Positions 14,715 to 15,414 of a stretch of DNA of 15,414 nt are shown piece by piece. The stretch's first letter is position 1. Each line of letters opens with the position of its first letter. The DNA is from JANWZL01 sp041640815 (lineage in GTDB: Bacteria > Pseudomonadota > Gammaproteobacteria > Burkholderiales > Thiobacillaceae), in NCBI GenBank assembly GCA_041640815.1, contig JBEPZO010000041.1:1-15414 (forward strand), given 5' to 3'. Below the pieces are notes generated by a model. It searched no databases. It was given only the letters and a program-made list of their open reading frames with translations, and was not told where the DNA came from. Made by a program: the position numbers and the translations under genes.

Positions 14715-15401
14715 ATGCCGCAATACCGCATCGCCCCCTCCATCCTGTCCGCCAACTTTGCCAAGCTGGGCGAGGAGGTGGACAACGTGCTCGCCGCGGG
14801 GGCCGACATCATCCACTTCGACGTGATGGACAACCATTACGTGCCCAACCTGACCGTGGGCCCACTGGTGTGCGAGGCCTTGCGCAAGCATGGCGTCACC
14901 GCCCCCATCGACGTGCATCTGATGGTCAAGCCGGTGGATCGCATCGTGCCCGATTTCGCCAAGGCAGGGGCCACCTATATCACCTTCCACCCCGAGGCGA
15001 GCGAGCACATCGACCGCACCATCGGCCTGATTCGGGATTCTGGCTGCAAGCCGGGCTTGGTGTTGAATCCCGCCACCCCCATCGACTACCTGGAGTGGGT
15101 GTTGGAAAAGATCGACATGGTGCTGCTGATGAGCGTCAACCCAGGCTTCGGCGGCCAGAAATTCATCCCCTACGTGTTGGAGAAGGCGCGCCGCGTGCGC
15201 CGGATGATCGACGAGCGGGGCCTGGATGTGAGCCTTGAGATCGACGGCGGCGTCGGCCCCGCCAACATCGCCGAGGTGGCCCGCGCCGGCGTCGACACCT
15301 TCGTCGCCGGCTCCGCCATCTTCGGTGCCGCCAAGGACACCGACCCGCACCGCTACGATAGCGTCATCGCCGCCATGCGGGCGGAGCTGGCCAAGGTATG
15401 A
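14715..15401 (+). CDS. rpe: Ribulose-phosphate 3-epimerase
   Basis: 228 aa cytosolic TIM-barrel enzyme interconverting ribulose 5-phosphate and xylulose 5-phosphate (pentose phosphate pathway; also the Calvin cycle where present). Metal and catalytic residues are visible: H34 and D36 in HFDVMDNHYVPN, H68 in DVHLMV, D177 in EIDGGV. The phosphate-binding parts are VNPGFGGQKF (141-150) and VAGSAIF (197-203). The ATG at 14715 has GAGGG (14703-14707) 7 nt upstream. A TTG at 14694 in the same frame would extend into this ribosome site and is unlikely. The stop TGA overlaps an ATG at 15398 (ATGA), with another ATG at 15405; either could start a next gene (gph is the usual neighbour), but too few bases remain to call it. 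Confidence 0.97.
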   Translation: MPQYRIAPSILSANFAKLGEEVDNVLAAGADIIHFDVMDNHYVPNLTVGPLVCEALRKHGVTAPIDVHLMVKPVDRIVPDFAKAGATYITFHPEASEHIDRTIGLIRDSGCKPGLVLNPATPIDYLEWVLEKIDMVLLMSVNPGFGGQKFIPYVLEKARRVRRMIDERGLDVSLEIDGGVGPANIAEVARAGVDTFVAGSAIFGAAKDTDPHRYDSVIAAMRAELAKV

Positions 15402-15414
15402 AGCATGGGGGTGG

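Noticed and set aside
1..15414. Search for a mobile element, CRISPR array or defence system
   Set aside because: No transposase or integrase frame, no regularly spaced repeats, no tRNA-attached integration site and no defence-family motif was seen. The gene content is core housekeeping plus cation transport.

Overview
The window is 15.4 kb of GC-rich, tightly packed bacterial chromosome, and almost all of it is core genome. Two gene orders suggest a betaproteobacterium. The series mucD(degP)-lepA-lepB-DUF4845-rnc-era-recO is typical of Beta/Gammaproteobacteria, and apaG beside rpe is usual in Betaproteobacteria. A genus cannot be named from sequence reading alone.

Layout. (1) 1-630 is the C-terminal part of a periplasmic Do-like protease with two PDZ domains; its protease domain lies outside the window. 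A T-tailed hairpin follows. (2) 796-6220 is a plus-strand run, apparently with its own promoter, encoding LepA, signal peptidase I, a small DUF4845 membrane protein, RNase III, Era and RecO. These serve translation, ribosome and RNA maturation, protein export and recombinational repair; most of the internal junctions overlap or are very tight. (3) 6221-8039 is the least ordinary stretch: a 200-bp structured gap, a minus-strand M23 peptidoglycan endopeptidase, and a 311-bp gap with three copies of a 7-mer, two forming an inverted repeat over a candidate promoter. The pdxJ gene that usually follows recO is not here. (4) 8040-8888 (minus) is an uncharacterised radical SAM protein, divergent from mutY. 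(5) 8932-14049 is a coupled plus-strand series: mutY, a short MgtE-like Mg2+ transporter with CBS domains but no MgtE N-domain, a half-size CaCA-type (Na+/Ca2+ exchanger) protein with one alpha repeat, and a SERCA/PMR1-like Ca2+ P-type ATPase. (6) 14209-14592 (minus) is apaG, divergent from rpe (14715-15401). The window ends just after rpe, where a next gene may begin.

No mobile element, CRISPR array, tRNA or rRNA was seen. The most interesting part is the divalent-cation cassette behind mutY. Its first two members are reduced versions of larger families, and its ATPase keeps the main recognisable Ca2+-site residues. The intergenic repeats around the M23 peptidase are the best regulatory candidate.
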